Assembly: GCA_018141785.1 (NCBI GenBank)
Contig: CP073341.1
Location: 1 to 64,000, forward strand
Reading direction: 5' to 3'
Origin: Candidatus Paraprochloron terpiosi LD05
GTDB lineage: Bacteria; Cyanobacteriota; Cyanobacteriia; Cyanobacteriales; Prochloraceae
DNA: 64,000 nucleotides
Shown here piece by piece: positions 1-9,919 of this stretch. The notes beneath the pieces were generated by a model that saw only the letters and a list, made by a program, of their open reading frames with translations, had not been told where the DNA came from and made no database searches. Positions within the stretch are counted from its first letter, which is position 1. Each line of letters opens with the position of its first letter. A program made the position numbers and the translations under genes.

Positions 1-284
1 GGGAATAGGGTGTGGGAAAAAGGCATGTGGGGGAATAGACAAGCTGAATTATATCTTATATCTAAAATATATGTCAAGGATTTTTCATCTTAAGATATCT
101 GAATTTTGCTGGCTTTGGGAAAATTCCTAGACTTTACACAATCTTTACTATGGCATAGGGTAAATGGCTTATACTTTGAAATTGATTGCTATGATAAACT
201 AAGGGCATAGAGGGTAAAAATAATTCGCAATTATTTGGTCTAAAAGCAATACTAGAAATGAGTTTACGACTTTTGCGGTTTACC
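1..284. other. AT-rich flank, no gene seen
   Basis: I see no credible reading frame, RNA gene or clear hairpin. The stretch is AT-rich and lies beyond the 3' end of coaD, which reads leftward into it. Confidence 0.5.
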
Positions 285-773
285 CTATTTTTTAAAGTAT
301 TTATTAATATAGGCGTAAATATCTACGGCCACATTTTCGGGAACGAAAAGCTCCACAGAACCTCCAAACATAGCAATTTCTTTAACTACACTACTACTTA
401 AAAAACTATATTCGTTAGAAGTAGCCAAAAAAACAGTTTCCATACCATCCCAGAGCATTTTATTAGTATGAGCCATTTGCAGTTCTCCCTCAAAATCAGA
501 AAGTACTCGCAGACCACGAAGCAAAACACCAGCCCGTTTTAACTTGGCGTATTCCACAGTTAGACCGCTAAAACTATCCACCTCAATATTGGTTAAATGG
601 CTCGTACACTCGCGAATTTGTGCTACTCTTTTAGGTATGGGGAACAATGGTTGCTTATTGGGGTTAGGGAGTACGACCACAATTACCCGCTCAAAAAGCT
701 TACCACCTCGTTGAATAATATCGAGATGACCTAAAGTAATGGGGTCAAAACTACCTGGGTAAATAGCTATCAT
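285..773 (-). CDS. coaD: Phosphopantetheine adenylyltransferase
   Basis: Transfers AMP from ATP to 4'-phosphopantetheine to give dephospho-CoA, the penultimate cytoplasmic step of coenzyme A synthesis. The 162-residue protein has normal family length. The N-terminus shows the nucleotidyltransferase signature YPGSFDP (5-11) followed by TLGH (13-16), the (H/T)xGH adenylylation motif. LLRGLR and the serine-rich SSSVVKEIA segment near residue 128 match the substrate- and ATP-binding loops of CoaD. It starts three bases after the stop of the broken glucokinase on the same strand, so the two were probably cotranscribed. The assignment is firm. Confidence 0.97.
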   Translation of the reverse strand: MIAIYPGSFDPITLGHLDIIQRGGKLFERVIVVVLPNPNKQPLFPIPKRVAQIRECTSHLTNIEVDSFSGLTVEYAKLKRAGVLLRGLRVLSDFEGELQMAHTNKMLWDGMETVFLATSNEYSFLSSSVVKEIAMFGGSVELFVPENVAVDIYAYINKYFKK

Positions 774-776
774 ATA

Positions 777-1674
777 TTATATTCCCAGAACTTTTTCCCA
801 AGCTAATTTAGCTGCTCCAACCATTCCTGCTCTATTACCCAACTCTGCTCTTAATAATTGTAAACCAAGGCGAGAACTAGGTAAAACTCGTCGCTCTATT
901 TCTGCTCTGGTTGAAGGGAAAAAAACTCAGCACTACCACTCACACCACCGCCAATAATTATTGCTTCTGGTGTCAGCACGTAAATCAAACTAGCCAACCC
1001 AGTACCCAAAATCTTCCCATAGTCCTGCCAAAAAGCCAAGGCGTCCACCGCGCCCTCCGCTGCCATTCGTCCCAATTCGGCTGGTTCTTTGCCCGTAGCA
1101 TGGCGAATAGCGCCAATAGAGAGATATTGTTCTAAAGAACCTTGATTGCCACTATTACAAGGGGGTCCAGAAGGGTTTAAAGTAATCAAACCCAATTCCC
1201 CAGCAGCACCGAGATGACCCCTAAATAACTTGCCCGAGAGAATAATCGCGCCGCCAACACCAGTACCCAGAGTTAATAAAATAAGATTGTTAAACTTGCG
1301 TCCTGCTCCCAACCAAGCTTCTCCCAATCCAGCACAATTAGCATCGTTAGCTATAATAGTAGGGAGTCCTGTTAAAGCTTCTAACCGTTCTGCTAGGGGA
1401 ACTTCATGCCAATCAGTCAAATTAATAGCAACTCTTGCAATTCTGCCAGCAGCATCTGCGGGTCCAGGAGTGCCGATGCCGATGGCAATACAACGTTGGA
1501 CAGCATTCAGTTGACGTACCTCTCGAGCAATCGCCTCAATGACTGCTGCGGGAGTAGATGGTTGGGGAGTGGGTACAGTGAGGAGGTAATACTTGTGCCA
1601 TCTTGTAAAAACAGTCCCAGTTTGATGGCTGTTCCCCCTAAGTCTATGGCAATTACTTCTGGTGGCTCGGTCAT
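777..1674 (-). pseudogene. ROK-family glucokinase, two frameshifts
   Basis: Joining three frames gives a protein of about 299 residues. It starts MTEPPEVIAIDLGGTAIKLG (phosphate-binding loop), continues through NDANCAGLGEAWLGAG and GTGVGGAIIL, and ends AKLAWEKVLGI. These are hallmarks of ROK sugar kinases, which phosphorylate glucose with ATP. The variant CNSGNQGSLEQ replaces the zinc motif, as I recall from cyanobacterial members. The first lesion is near 1580-1600 between ITSS and LTVPTP. The second is near 915 in a run of seven T on the coding strand, where one base is missing. All three parts keep conserved residues, so the damage is recent, or the bases are assembly errors. Function is presumably lost if the sequence is right. 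Confidence 0.85.
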
Positions 1675-1779
1675 TATAATGTAATTCGCAGGTTTTAGTT
1701 GTTAGTTGTTTATTTGAGCAAGCTATCTGTTATAATATAGTATAATTCATGTTTGCACCTTTTACCTTTTCGCTTCGCT

Positions 1780-2970
1780 ATGAAAGTAGTTTGCACTCAA
1801 AGTACACTCTCATCCAATCTATCTTTAGTTAGTCGGGCGGTTCCTTCTCGTCCAACCCATCCAATCCTAGCCAATGTCTTGTTAGAAGCAGATGAAGAAA
1901 AAGGACGGCTAGACTTAACTGGTTTTGATCTCAGCCTCGGTATTTGCACTAGCTTTAGTGCGACAGTTATAGAAAGCGGTACCCTCGCCCTGCCTGCTAA
2001 ACTTCTCAATGACATTGTTTCCCGGCTGCCAGAATCAGAAATTACCATCTCGGACGAACCGGATCCAGAAGCACTGGAAGATGAACGGGCAACTTTGATT
2101 TCTGCCTCTGGGCGGTTTAAGATTAATCAAGAGAAAAACGTAGAAGAATACCCGGAATTCCCCCCAGTTGAAGCCTCAGAATACCTTGTATTGCCGGTTT
2201 CTGCTTTAACTGATGGACTGAGAGGGGTTTTATTTGCTGCTAGCACTGACGAAACTAAGCAAGTTTTGACAGGGGTACATTTAACTAGAACTGAAGCAGG
2301 ATTGGAATTTGCCGCAACTGATTCTCATCGCTTGGCAGTAGTGCAAACCCCAGTGTCCGAAGTTGAAGAAAGGTCAGTGGAGACTGAGAGTAATAATGGG
2401 GATACCGGGGGGAGGGAAGACTTTGAAGTGACGATTCCAGCAAGAGCGCTGCGAGAACTAAAACAAATGCTGGGTAGTCCGAAAGAAAGCCAGTCCATTC
2501 AATTAAAAGTAGACGAAGGTCAAGTAGTATTTGACTTTGACACTCGCCACTTGAGAAGTCAAAAATTAGAAGGACAATATCCCGATTATCGCCGCTTGAT
2601 TCCCCAGGAATTTTCTCGCCAGATTTCCTTAGATCGCAAAGAATTGCTCAGAGGTTTAGAATTAGTAGCAGTGCTGGCAGACCAAAAGAATAATACGGTT
2701 AAATTTTCTCTCGATAGCGATAAGCAGGAACTGAACCTTTCTGTAGAGACTCAAGACGTGGGCAGTGCAAAACAGTCAATGTCAGCACAGATCGTTGGAG
2801 AAAGTATAGAAATTGCCTTTAATATCAAATACTTGATGGATGGATTGAGAGCCCTCCCTGCTAATGAAATTAAAATGCAACTAAATGAAGGCGATCGCCC
2901 AGTGATTTTCACCCCATTGGGTGGCATCAAAATGACTTATTTGGTAATGCCAGTCCAAATGAGGGATTAA
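1780..2970 (+). CDS. dnaN: DNA polymerase III sliding clamp (beta subunit)
   Basis: Forms the ring-shaped dimer that tethers DNA polymerase III to DNA. The protein begins MKVVCTQSTLSSNLSLVSRA, the usual cyanobacterial DnaN start, so I chose the ATG at 1780 over an in-frame ATG at 1753 that adds nine unrelated residues. Conserved stretches are ATDSHRLAV in domain 2 and the C-terminal YLVMPVQMRD, which ends close to the canonical MPMRL-type tail. At 396 residues it is slightly long. An acidic insert around residues 205-220 (EERSVETESNNGD...) accounts for the excess and lies between domains. Tandem TATAAT-like boxes at 1731 and 1741 precede it. Confidence 0.96.
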   Translation: MKVVCTQSTLSSNLSLVSRAVPSRPTHPILANVLLEADEEKGRLDLTGFDLSLGICTSFSATVIESGTLALPAKLLNDIVSRLPESEITISDEPDPEALEDERATLISASGRFKINQEKNVEEYPEFPPVEASEYLVLPVSALTDGLRGVLFAASTDETKQVLTGVHLTRTEAGLEFAATDSHRLAVVQTPVSEVEERSVETESNNGDTGGREDFEVTIPARALRELKQMLGSPKESQSIQLKVDEGQVVFDFDTRHLRSQKLEGQYPDYRRLIPQEFSRQISLDRKELLRGLELVAVLADQKNNTVKFSLDSDKQELNLSVETQDVGSAKQSMSAQIVGESIEIAFNIKYLMDGLRALPANEIKMQLNEGDRPVIFTPLGGIKMTYLVMPVQMRD

Positions 2971-3014
2971 AATGAAATAGATACTAACTATGTTTAGCAA
3001 ACCCCTACAAACAA

Positions 3015-4331
3015 ATGAGACCAACAACTATAGCAGTGCTAGCGTCCATGGGCATTCACGGTCTGGTAGCAATTGCTTTTCCAGATGTTACCCTTATACA
3101 GTCACCAGAAAAAAGAAGACCTCAGAGAACGGTGCGTCTGATATCCATTGAGCAAAACCGTCTCCCCAACCTCTCTCAATCCTATCCCAAGGTTCCCACT
3201 GTTCCCAAAACACAAGAGACTGTACGGGCACAACCTTCGCCCCTACTGTTCGATACGGTCCCACGACCAACTTCCTTCAATAGGGTGTCATCGGCTGTCG
3301 TACCGCCACCTCCCACGAATCGGAGGGTACAGCAAATTTTATCTCTGCCCGACCATAAGAAAAAATCACCTCCAGCCCAGTACGGGGCCCAACAGTCGAG
3401 AAAAATCCCAACTGGCGCAAATCCTCCCATTGCCCCATTCGGATCAGAGCAACCCATTTCCCTGTCTGGATCAGACAGGGAGGAAAGAAAGAAGAAATTG
3501 GCAAGACAGAGCAGCTCATCGGAAGGTGTGATAATTGATCCTCGCATCAGAGCTGAGCGCCAGAGTTCGGCGGATATCAATAACTACCCACCCCCTTCAA
3601 TTACAGGGGAAACGATCAAGCCGGAAGATTTTCTCTCCAGTCAATTACCGCAAGAGAGGAGCATCGAGCCAGAAATTGTGGTTCTACCTTCGACTTTACC
3701 TGACAATGCCTATCTTCCTCCTCACAGGTCAAATTTTTGGGCCGATATTTTAGCAAGGGCAAACAATCTCACTCTAGACCTCACCAATACTACTTCGTCC
3801 GAAGAACAGGAAAATTACATCAATTGGTTGGCAAAGATTGAAATTGTAGAAGCTGAAGATCTGAGTATTGAAGGGAATTATCCCCTAGATGCTTGTCCCC
3901 TTAAGTTAGAAGGCACTACTGTTTACGGAGTTTTAGTCAATGGAAAAGGGCAAATTAGAGAATTGGATTTAATCAGAAGTGGAGGTTATGGAATTTTTAA
4001 TCAACAGGCAAAGGAAGACATTTTAACTCGAAGATTCGATTATGACATTCCGCAGTCCAAAGCTTATCGAGTAAGTGTTAATTTTGCCTATAATCAGCAA
4101 ATTTGCCCCTCTTTGACCCTTCCGGGATTAGAAGAAGGGGCAGCCTTACCCGAAACAATAACGCCCCCAGCACCTCCACCATTATCAACAAAAACCAAAG
4201 AAACTCAAGAACCAGAAGAAGCTTTGGGGGTACCCCTAGAACCCATTACAGAACAGTCGTCAGTAGAAGTACCAATAGAACCAGACGAAGCTTTGGAGGT
4301 ACCCCTCGAATCTATTCCAAAACAGTTTTAA
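3015..4331 (+). CDS. Proline-rich TonB-like protein
   Basis: A 438-residue protein starting 44 bases after dnaN on the same strand. There is one weak hydrophobic segment (residues 5-25), then a long Pro/Ser/Gln-rich linker to about residue 225. A folded domain follows around residues 270-370 with GVLVNGKGQIRELDLIRSGG, which resembles the strand-turn-strand of TonB C-terminal domains, where a partner is contacted across the periplasm. The tail carries two imperfect copies of an EALxVPLExI repeat. Cyanobacterial TonB-like proteins of this layout are known, but the family is poorly defined. The energy-transducing role is inferred, and I see no ExbB/ExbD nearby. Confidence 0.55.
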   Translation: MRPTTIAVLASMGIHGLVAIAFPDVTLIQSPEKRRPQRTVRLISIEQNRLPNLSQSYPKVPTVPKTQETVRAQPSPLLFDTVPRPTSFNRVSSAVVPPPPTNRRVQQILSLPDHKKKSPPAQYGAQQSRKIPTGANPPIAPFGSEQPISLSGSDREERKKKLARQSSSSEGVIIDPRIRAERQSSADINNYPPPSITGETIKPEDFLSSQLPQERSIEPEIVVLPSTLPDNAYLPPHRSNFWADILARANNLTLDLTNTTSSEEQENYINWLAKIEIVEAEDLSIEGNYPLDACPLKLEGTTVYGVLVNGKGQIRELDLIRSGGYGIFNQQAKEDILTRRFDYDIPQSKAYRVSVNFAYNQQICPSLTLPGLEEGAALPETITPPAPPPLSTKTKETQEPEEALGVPLEPITEQSSVEVPIEPDEALEVPLESIPKQF

Positions 4332-4358
4332 AAGTGAGGGGTAGGGCCGGAAAAGGTA

Positions 4359-5543
4359 TTAGCGGTCAACAGAACCCATAATCACGTCAATACTGCCCAA
4401 AATTGCCACGATATCGGCGACTTTGACCCCTTTGAGTAGGTGAGGCAAAATTTGCAGGTTGTTGAAATCAGGAGCGCGAATTTTCCAACGCCAGGGGAAA
4501 ACATTATCATTGCCAACAATAAAAATACCCAACTCTCCTTTACCGCTTTCTAAGCGAACATAATGCTCTCCTGCTGGAATTTTGAAAGTTGGGGCCACTT
4601 TTTTGGCGATGTACTGGTAATCAAAGTCATTCCACTTGGATTTTTTCCCCTCCCTCATCCGCTTTGCTTCTAAATTCTCGTAAGGACCACCCGGCAGTCC
4701 CTTCAGTGCTTGACGGATAATCTTCACCGACTCCCGCATTTCCCGAATGCGCACTAAATAGCGAGCAAAACAATCCCCAGCAGTTTCCCAATGTACTTCC
4801 CAATCGAAATCATCGTAACACTCATAGCTGTCAACTTTACGCAAGTCCCATTTCACCCCAGAAGCTCTTAACATGGGACCGGAAAGACTCCAGTTAATGG
4901 CTTCTTCCCTGGTAATGGTCCCAACACCCTCCACGCGACGACGGAAAATAGGATTATTGGTAATTAACTTTTCGTACTCATCTACCTTGGGGTCGAAATA
5001 ATCGCAGAAGTCCTCACACTTATCCACCCAACCATAGGGCAGATCCACCGCTACACCGCCAATGCGAAAGTAATTATTATTAATTAAGCGCATTCCAGAC
5101 GCCGCTTCCCAGAGGTCATAAATCATCTCCCGTTCCCGGAAGATATAGAAAAACGGTGTCTGAGCACCCACGTCCGCTAAAAATGGTCCCAACCACAACA
5201 GGTGATTGGCAATGCGGTTCAACTCTAGCATGATGACCCGGATGTATTGGGCCCGTTTCGGTACTTCAATATTTGCTAGTTTTTCCGGTGCATTGACGGT
5301 AATTGCTTCGTTGAACATCCCCGCAGCGTAGTCCCAGCGACTGACATAGGGGACATACATCACGTTAGTGCGATTCTCAGCAATCTTTTCCATCCCCCGG
5401 TGCAGATAGCCGATTACAGGTTCGCAATCGATCACATCTTCTCCATCGAGAGTGACGATCAAGCGGAGAACGCCGTGCATTGAGGGATGGTGCGGACCCA
5501 TATTCAGGGTCATGGGTTCTGTTCTAGTTTCGAGTTTTGGCAT
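4359..5543 (-). CDS. ndhH: NAD(P)H-quinone oxidoreductase subunit H
   Basis: The 49-kDa-type subunit of the thylakoid NDH-1 complex, which carries electrons from ferredoxin to plastoquinone in cyclic and respiratory flow. The sequence [13 protein letters not shown], the motif [19 protein letters not shown] and the C-terminal [14 protein letters not shown] are diagnostic of NdhH. I place the start at the ATG giving [10 protein letters not shown], matching known homologues at 394 residues. An upstream in-frame ATG at 5570 would add nine unconserved residues. It stands alone rather than in a large ndh operon and converges with the TonB-like gene. Confidence 0.96.
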   Translation of the reverse strand: MPKLETRTEPMTLNMGPHHPSMHGVLRLIVTLDGEDVIDCEPVIGYLHRGMEKIAENRTNVMYVPYVSRWDYAAGMFNEAITVNAPEKLANIEVPKRAQYIRVIMLELNRIANHLLWLGPFLADVGAQTPFFYIFREREMIYDLWEAASGMRLINNNYFRIGGVAVDLPYGWVDKCEDFCDYFDPKVDEYEKLITNNPIFRRRVEGVGTITREEAINWSLSGPMLRASGVKWDLRKVDSYECYDDFDWEVHWETAGDCFARYLVRIREMRESVKIIRQALKGLPGGPYENLEAKRMREGKKSKWNDFDYQYIAKKVAPTFKIPAGEHYVRLESGKGELGIFIVGNDNVFPWRWKIRAPDFNNLQILPHLLKGVKVADIVAILGSIDVIMGSVDR

Positions 5544-5708
5544 AGTCAGGTAATGTTTCCCAAATGGCAAGAATCAGATCAGTGTAAGTATTGTAGCTGG
5601 TTGGGAACAATACCCAAGCACTTTCTGATATTATAATGTTGGAGTAAAAATAATTTGGCTATTTGCGGGCGCAGTAATATCACAGCAGGATAATTGACTA
5701 AAATAATC

Positions 5709-5803
5709 GTAGGTTGGGTAGAGCGCAAGCGAAACCCAACATGGATTAGTGCTGTTGGGTTTCGTACCCCGACAGTGGGCCTTAGGCCCAACCTACAGTT
5801 GCT
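5709..5803. repeat. Dispersed palindromic repeat, aggttgggt family
   Basis: Arms of the form aggttgggt...gaaacccaaca and ttgggtttcgt...gcccaacctac make a long imperfect inverted repeat. Related copies lie at 39967-40049, 42492-42557, 50725-50807 and 59229-59258, always between genes. The rest of the gap between ndhH and rsmH (5544-6070) is AT-rich and holds no gene I can support. Confidence 0.75.
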
Positions 5804-5818
5804 GATTTTTTACGCTTA

Positions 5819-5885
5819 TCGCTAAGAGTTGCTTGGTCATACTCTTGGAAAATAATCTACTCGCTAAGAGTTGCTTGGTCATACA
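5819..5885. repeat. Direct repeat, 23-24 bp unit
   Basis: The sequence cgctaagagttgcttggtcatac occurs twice, separated by about 19 bases (tcttggaaaataatctact). It lies upstream of rsmH in the gene-free interval. It could be leftover repeat DNA or a pair of binding sites; the sequence does not decide. Confidence 0.7.
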
Positions 5886-6070
5886 TTATATAGCAGTTCT
5901 CAGTTTATTCAGTCCTCAAAAGCGGGTTAGAATATTTCAATATTACTCGGATACTGCCTCATTTTTCTTTTCAATTTGAGACCTAATATTGCTATAGTTA
6001 AATCTTTATCAAACCGGATTGGCAAATCAGAGCAGGATCACCTGGATTAATCAAAAAATACGGATGATTT

Positions 6071-6991
6071 ATGATTAACAATAAATTAACTCTAACAATG
6101 CTAAATAACCAAAAACAAACAACCAATAACAAACAACCAATAACCTACCTTCACCTATCGGTATTGAGTAAAGAGTTAATTGAGGGATTGAAAATTGTCA
6201 AGGATGGTCATTATTTAGATGCTACCGTGGGGGGTGGGGGACACAGTAGTTTGATTTTATCAGCAAATGCTGAAGTGAAAGTTACGGCAATCGATAGAGA
6301 TGAATGGGCGATCGCAGCAGCGACCGAAAAATTAGCCCCTTATGGGAATAGGATTTCCTTTTGGCAAGGTAATTTTGCTGATTTTAAGCCAGTCTCTGAG
6401 TTTGATGGCATTATTGCCGATTTAGGAGTGTCCTCTGCTCAATTGGACAATCCCTGTCGAGGTTTTAGTTTTAAACATACAGGGAGTTTAGACATGCGGA
6501 TGGATGAAAGTCAATCCCTCACAGCAGCAACAATTATCAATCATTTTTCCCAAACAGAATTAAGAGAGATATTCTCCAAATATGGGGAAGAAAGATTTTC
6601 TGGGCGAATTGCCAAACGGATTGTCCAAAAGCGTCCCTTTCACACTACCACTGATTTAGCCCAGGCGATCGCCGCTACCGTTCCCCCCAAATATCGCCAT
6701 GGCAAAATCCACCCAGCCACCCGCGTTTTTCAGAGCCTTCGCATCGCGGTAAATCTTGAACTTCAGTCTCTCGAACGCTTTCTCTCTCAAGCTCCTTACT
6801 GGTTGAAACCAGGAGGAATAATTGGCATTATTAGCTTTCATAGTCTCGAAGACCGAATTGTCAAACATCGCTTCAGAGAAGCAGATATCCTCCACTGTTT
6901 GACCAAAAAGCCAATTACCCCTGATACTGACGAAAGAGGAAAAAATCCCCGCTCTCGTTCAGCTAAACTCAGATTTGCTCAAAGAGTTTAA
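6071..6991 (+). CDS. rsmH: 16S rRNA (cytosine(1402)-N(4))-methyltransferase
   Basis: Methylates N4 of C1402 in the decoding centre of 16S rRNA using S-adenosylmethionine. The motif [10 protein letters not shown] at about residues 50-59 is the family SAM-binding loop. [20 protein letters not shown] and [15 protein letters not shown] are diagnostic of RsmH/MraW. The 306 residues include roughly 28 poorly conserved N-terminal residues. Within them lies a perfect tandem 14-bp duplication (6117-6144, unit aaacaaccaataac), so the true start may be the ATG at 6098. Unlike in many bacteria it is not in a dcw cluster here; rpaA follows on the same strand. Confidence 0.95.
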   Translation: MINNKLTLTMLNNQKQTTNNKQPITYLHLSVLSKELIEGLKIVKDGHYLDATVGGGGHSSLILSANAEVKVTAIDRDEWAIAAATEKLAPYGNRISFWQGNFADFKPVSEFDGIIADLGVSSAQLDNPCRGFSFKHTGSLDMRMDESQSLTAATIINHFSQTELREIFSKYGEERFSGRIAKRIVQKRPFHTTTDLAQAIAATVPPKYRHGKIHPATRVFQSLRIAVNLELQSLERFLSQAPYWLKPGGIIGIISFHSLEDRIVKHRFREADILHCLTKKPITPDTDERGKNPRSRSAKLRFAQRV

Positions 6992-7183
6992 CCCTACACC
7001 CGCCGGAAGCACCCACAGCCAAACGGACCCACTTATCACAAAAAATCAAACAATTACAAGAAAACTAAAGCAAAAAAGCAAGAATTCAGTATTAATGCTT
7101 ATAATTAGTATAGGATCTTCATTTTCCTTTTCACTTATCTTGCGCGAACGAAAACATTCGACTATAATTATAAATATCTAGTG

Positions 7184-7891
7184 ATGTCTCGAATACTCGT
7201 AATTGACGACGATCCTGCAATCTCAGAATTAGTCTCCATTAATCTGGAGATGGCTGGTTATGATGTCAATCCAGCTGAAGACGGTATCAAAGGTCAAGCT
7301 TTGGCTGTGCAATTGCAACCAGACCTAATCGTTCTAGACTTGATGCTGCCTAAAGTGGATGGCTTTACCATCTGCCAGCGGTTGCGGAGAGACGAGCGCA
7401 CCGCCGACATTCCCATCCTGATGTTAACCGCTTTGGGTCAAACTCAAGATAAGGTGGAAGGTTTCAATGCAGGAGCTGACGATTATCTGACTAAACCCTT
7501 CGAGATTGAGGAAATGTTGGCGAGGGTGCGCGCTCTACTGCGGCGAACGGGTCGGAGTCTTATAACAGCAAAGCACTCTGAAATCCTGAATTACGGCCCC
7601 TTGACCCTCATTCCGGAAAGGTTTGAGGCGATTTGGTTCGATAAAACAGTCAAGCTCACTCATCTAGAATTTGAACTGCTCCACTGTTTACTTCAACGTC
7701 ACGGACAAACGGTTTCTCCCAGCGAAATTCTCAAAGAAGTTTGGGGCTATGATCCCGATGATGATATCGAGACAATCCGGGTACATATCCGCCATTTGAG
7801 AACCAAATTAGAGCCAGATCCCCGCCACCCGCGCTATATCAAGACAATTTATGGTGCTGGTTATTGCCTGGAGTTGCCTAGTAGGGAGTAG
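7184..7891 (+). CDS. rpaA: Circadian/light output response regulator RpaA
   Basis: An OmpR/PhoB-class DNA-binding regulator of 235 residues. The receiver domain (about 1-120) has the acidic pocket DDD (8-10), the phospho-acceptor Asp52 in LIVLDLMLP and the conserved Lys in YLTKPFE. The C-terminal winged helix contains [22 protein letters not shown] and [16 protein letters not shown]. Near-identity of the recalled RpaA stretches [18 protein letters not shown] and FEAIWF, rather than RpaB, supports the name. In Synechococcus RpaA is phosphorylated by SasA and relays KaiABC clock output. I chose the ATG at 7184 over a GTG immediately upstream. No kinase gene lies nearby. Confidence 0.9.
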   Translation: MSRILVIDDDPAISELVSINLEMAGYDVNPAEDGIKGQALAVQLQPDLIVLDLMLPKVDGFTICQRLRRDERTADIPILMLTALGQTQDKVEGFNAGADDYLTKPFEIEEMLARVRALLRRTGRSLITAKHSEILNYGPLTLIPERFEAIWFDKTVKLTHLEFELLHCLLQRHGQTVSPSEILKEVWGYDPDDDIETIRVHIRHLRTKLEPDPRHPRYIKTIYGAGYCLELPSRE

Positions 7892-7904
7892 TTACAAGTA
7901 GTTG

Positions 7905-8003
7905 ACACTCCCACCTTCGGACGCTATCGCTAAACTCGTGGGATTCTTAGTTCAACAAGTCCACTTAAATTAGATGCCTCGCGGTTTCTAATCCACGCCC
8001 GAT
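7905..8003. mobile_element. Possible IS200/IS605-type end remnant
   Basis: The sequence ttgacactcccac, a 23-base spacer, then cgtgggattcttagttcaac forms a CCCAC/GTGGG hairpin. It is followed by acttaaattagatgcctc. This resembles the subterminal hairpin ends I recall from cyanobacterial IS605-family (TnpB) elements. No transposase or TnpB frame is present, so at most this is a solo end between rpaA and the broken ABC gene. Confidence 0.4.
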
Positions 8004-8022
8004 TCTATAATTTAGCAGCAGT

Positions 8023-9861
8023 TTAATATAACTTGCCCGATCTCTGTTCAAAAGACTGAATCCTATTCAGCTGCTCGCCCTGACTGGGAACAACGACTTC
8101 TTGTTCGTTAGCATCGGAAAATTGAGTGGAACAGAGACGGGAATAGTAGCCATCCTTGCGCCAGAGCAATTCATTGTGGCTGCCAATTTCCATCACTTCT
8201 CCAATGTCTTGCACGACAATTTGAAAAGCTCTTTGCACCGTCGAAAGTCGGTGAGCGATGATGAGAGTCGTGCGTTTGTAATAGAGTTGGTTAATTGTTT
8301 CTTGTACTAGTTTTTTGGATATTGTATCCAAAGTGTTGATAGTTTTGTCTAAAATGAGGATATCTGGGTCTCGTAGGAGAGTGTGGGTGATGGTTATTCT
8401 TTGTCTTTGTTTTTTAGAGAGTAATATATTATGATTGTTGATTTAGGTGTCGAATCCTTCGGGTAACTGGGTAATAAATTCATAGGCATTGGCTTTTTTT
8501 GCTGCCTCAATAATTTCCTCTTCCCTGACATCTTCTCGTCCATAGGCAATGTTGTAACTCAAGGTATTGTTGAACAGAAATGTATCCTGACTTACTACCC
8601 CAATAGCATGGCGAAAGCTATGAAGCTCGTATGCTTTTAAATCTTCTCCATCCACGAGGATCTTACCTGCTACAGGGTCGTAAAATCGGGGCAACAAATC
8701 TGCTATGGTAGACTTACCTGCACCGGAAGCACCTACCAAGGCGATGGTTTTTCCTTTGGGAATCCACAAATCTATATCTTTGAGAACTAAATCTTCTTTC
8801 CCGGGATAAGCAAAACTGACATTAACAAAACGAATACCTTCTTTTAACTTGGTATAAGGTATATTCCCATTTGTCATAATGGGTTTATCTTCTCGTCGCA
8901 AGAATTCGGTAATTATCTGGGCGCTGTGGGATACACTAGCAAATTGACTGAGATTATTGTTCAACTGACTGACTATGGGTAGCAATCGAAACAGAAAGAT
9001 GAGATATATTAATAGGATAGCTAATACCATCCCGAAGATAGCAAGAATGCCGGCAACTTCATTCACAGGAGCCAGCAGTGCATAGTTGATCTGTAAATTA
9101 AAATTTGCTTGTTCCCTGGCTCTGATTAAGTTATTGATGATTTTGTATTCTCTGCCTTCATTACTGACAGTTTTGATTAACCGTATCCCTGTCAAAGTTT
9201 CTAACAATTTATTACTATAGTATTTTGATTGTTCTGATAAGAATATACCGTATTTTTGAGAACGTTTAACAAAATATTGATTACCCCAAGCAACTCCTGA
9301 TATAAAAACTACAGCCATGATAGTCAGTTGCCAGGAAATAGAAATCAAAACATAGGTAAAAATAGATATAGTAATGGTGCTAGATATCATCTTGAGGGCA
9401 ATTGTAATTGCTTGTGTAGTGCGATATACTTCTGGATTCATCTTATTTAAAATTTCGCCGCTTTTATTCTTAGAGTAGAAATCTATATCTACGTCTAAGA
9501 GCAATTGTAGCCCTTCGAGACGCATATTATTAATCAAAGAACGAGACAGATGTCCAGAAACCAAAGTATTGGCAACCCCAGCTCCATTCTTGAGGATAAT
9601 CGCCAGCAAAACGGTAACAAACATAGCAAATAATCTGCCATCTCCTGTAAAACCGTCGTACCAAGACATGAACTTCTCAATCATTGGCGGGCCTGCCTTG
9701 AACAGGGTATTTTCTTCACCGATAAATGCCAGCAAAAGAGGTATAATTGATGCCGTACTCACTCCGTTAAATATGGCTCCAGAAAATCCTAAGATTATGG
9801 TCATCACGATTAAGATAGGAGATCTCAGGGCAAATTTTAGTAAAATTAGACGAGAAGACAT
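8023..9861 (-). pseudogene. Type I ABC exporter (MsbA/HlyB-like), inactivated
   Basis: The reading frame encodes a half-transporter of about 612 residues: a six-helix membrane domain (residues about 15-290) and an ATPase domain. Walker A is intact (GASGAGKST), as are the Q-loop (VSQDTFLFN) and the switch His (IAHRLSTVQ). An in-frame TAA at 8443-8445 cuts the chain after LPEGFDT. Beyond it the same frame continues, but the signature LSGGQ reads LSKKQ and the Walker B/D-loop DEATSALD reads DKTINTLD. About 16 of 40 residues differ from family consensus, almost all explained by G-to-A on the coding strand. Both catalytic centres are destroyed. It is 58 bases downstream of a glycosyltransferase on the same strand, suggesting lost polysaccharide or lipid-linked sugar export. 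Confidence 0.9.
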
Positions 9862-9919
9862 GCCTTATTGCTATCAGTATAAAAATAATCTTTCTGGATT
9901 GAGTTGGTGACGAATCGCA

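Noticed and set aside
3182..3580. Overlapping frames on both strands inside the TonB-like gene
   Set aside because: Pro/Ser-rich coding DNA is poor in stops in other frames; the plus-strand gene explains the region.
6975..7181. 68-codon frame overlapping the end of rsmH
   Set aside because: No recognisable domain, low-complexity ending, and it runs through the rpaA leader. It is more likely chance.
8297..8446. Diversity-generating retroelement variable region as the cause of the exporter tract
   Set aside because: Such elements randomise adenines of the template to any base; here the changes are G-to-A, and no reverse transcriptase or template repeat is in the window.
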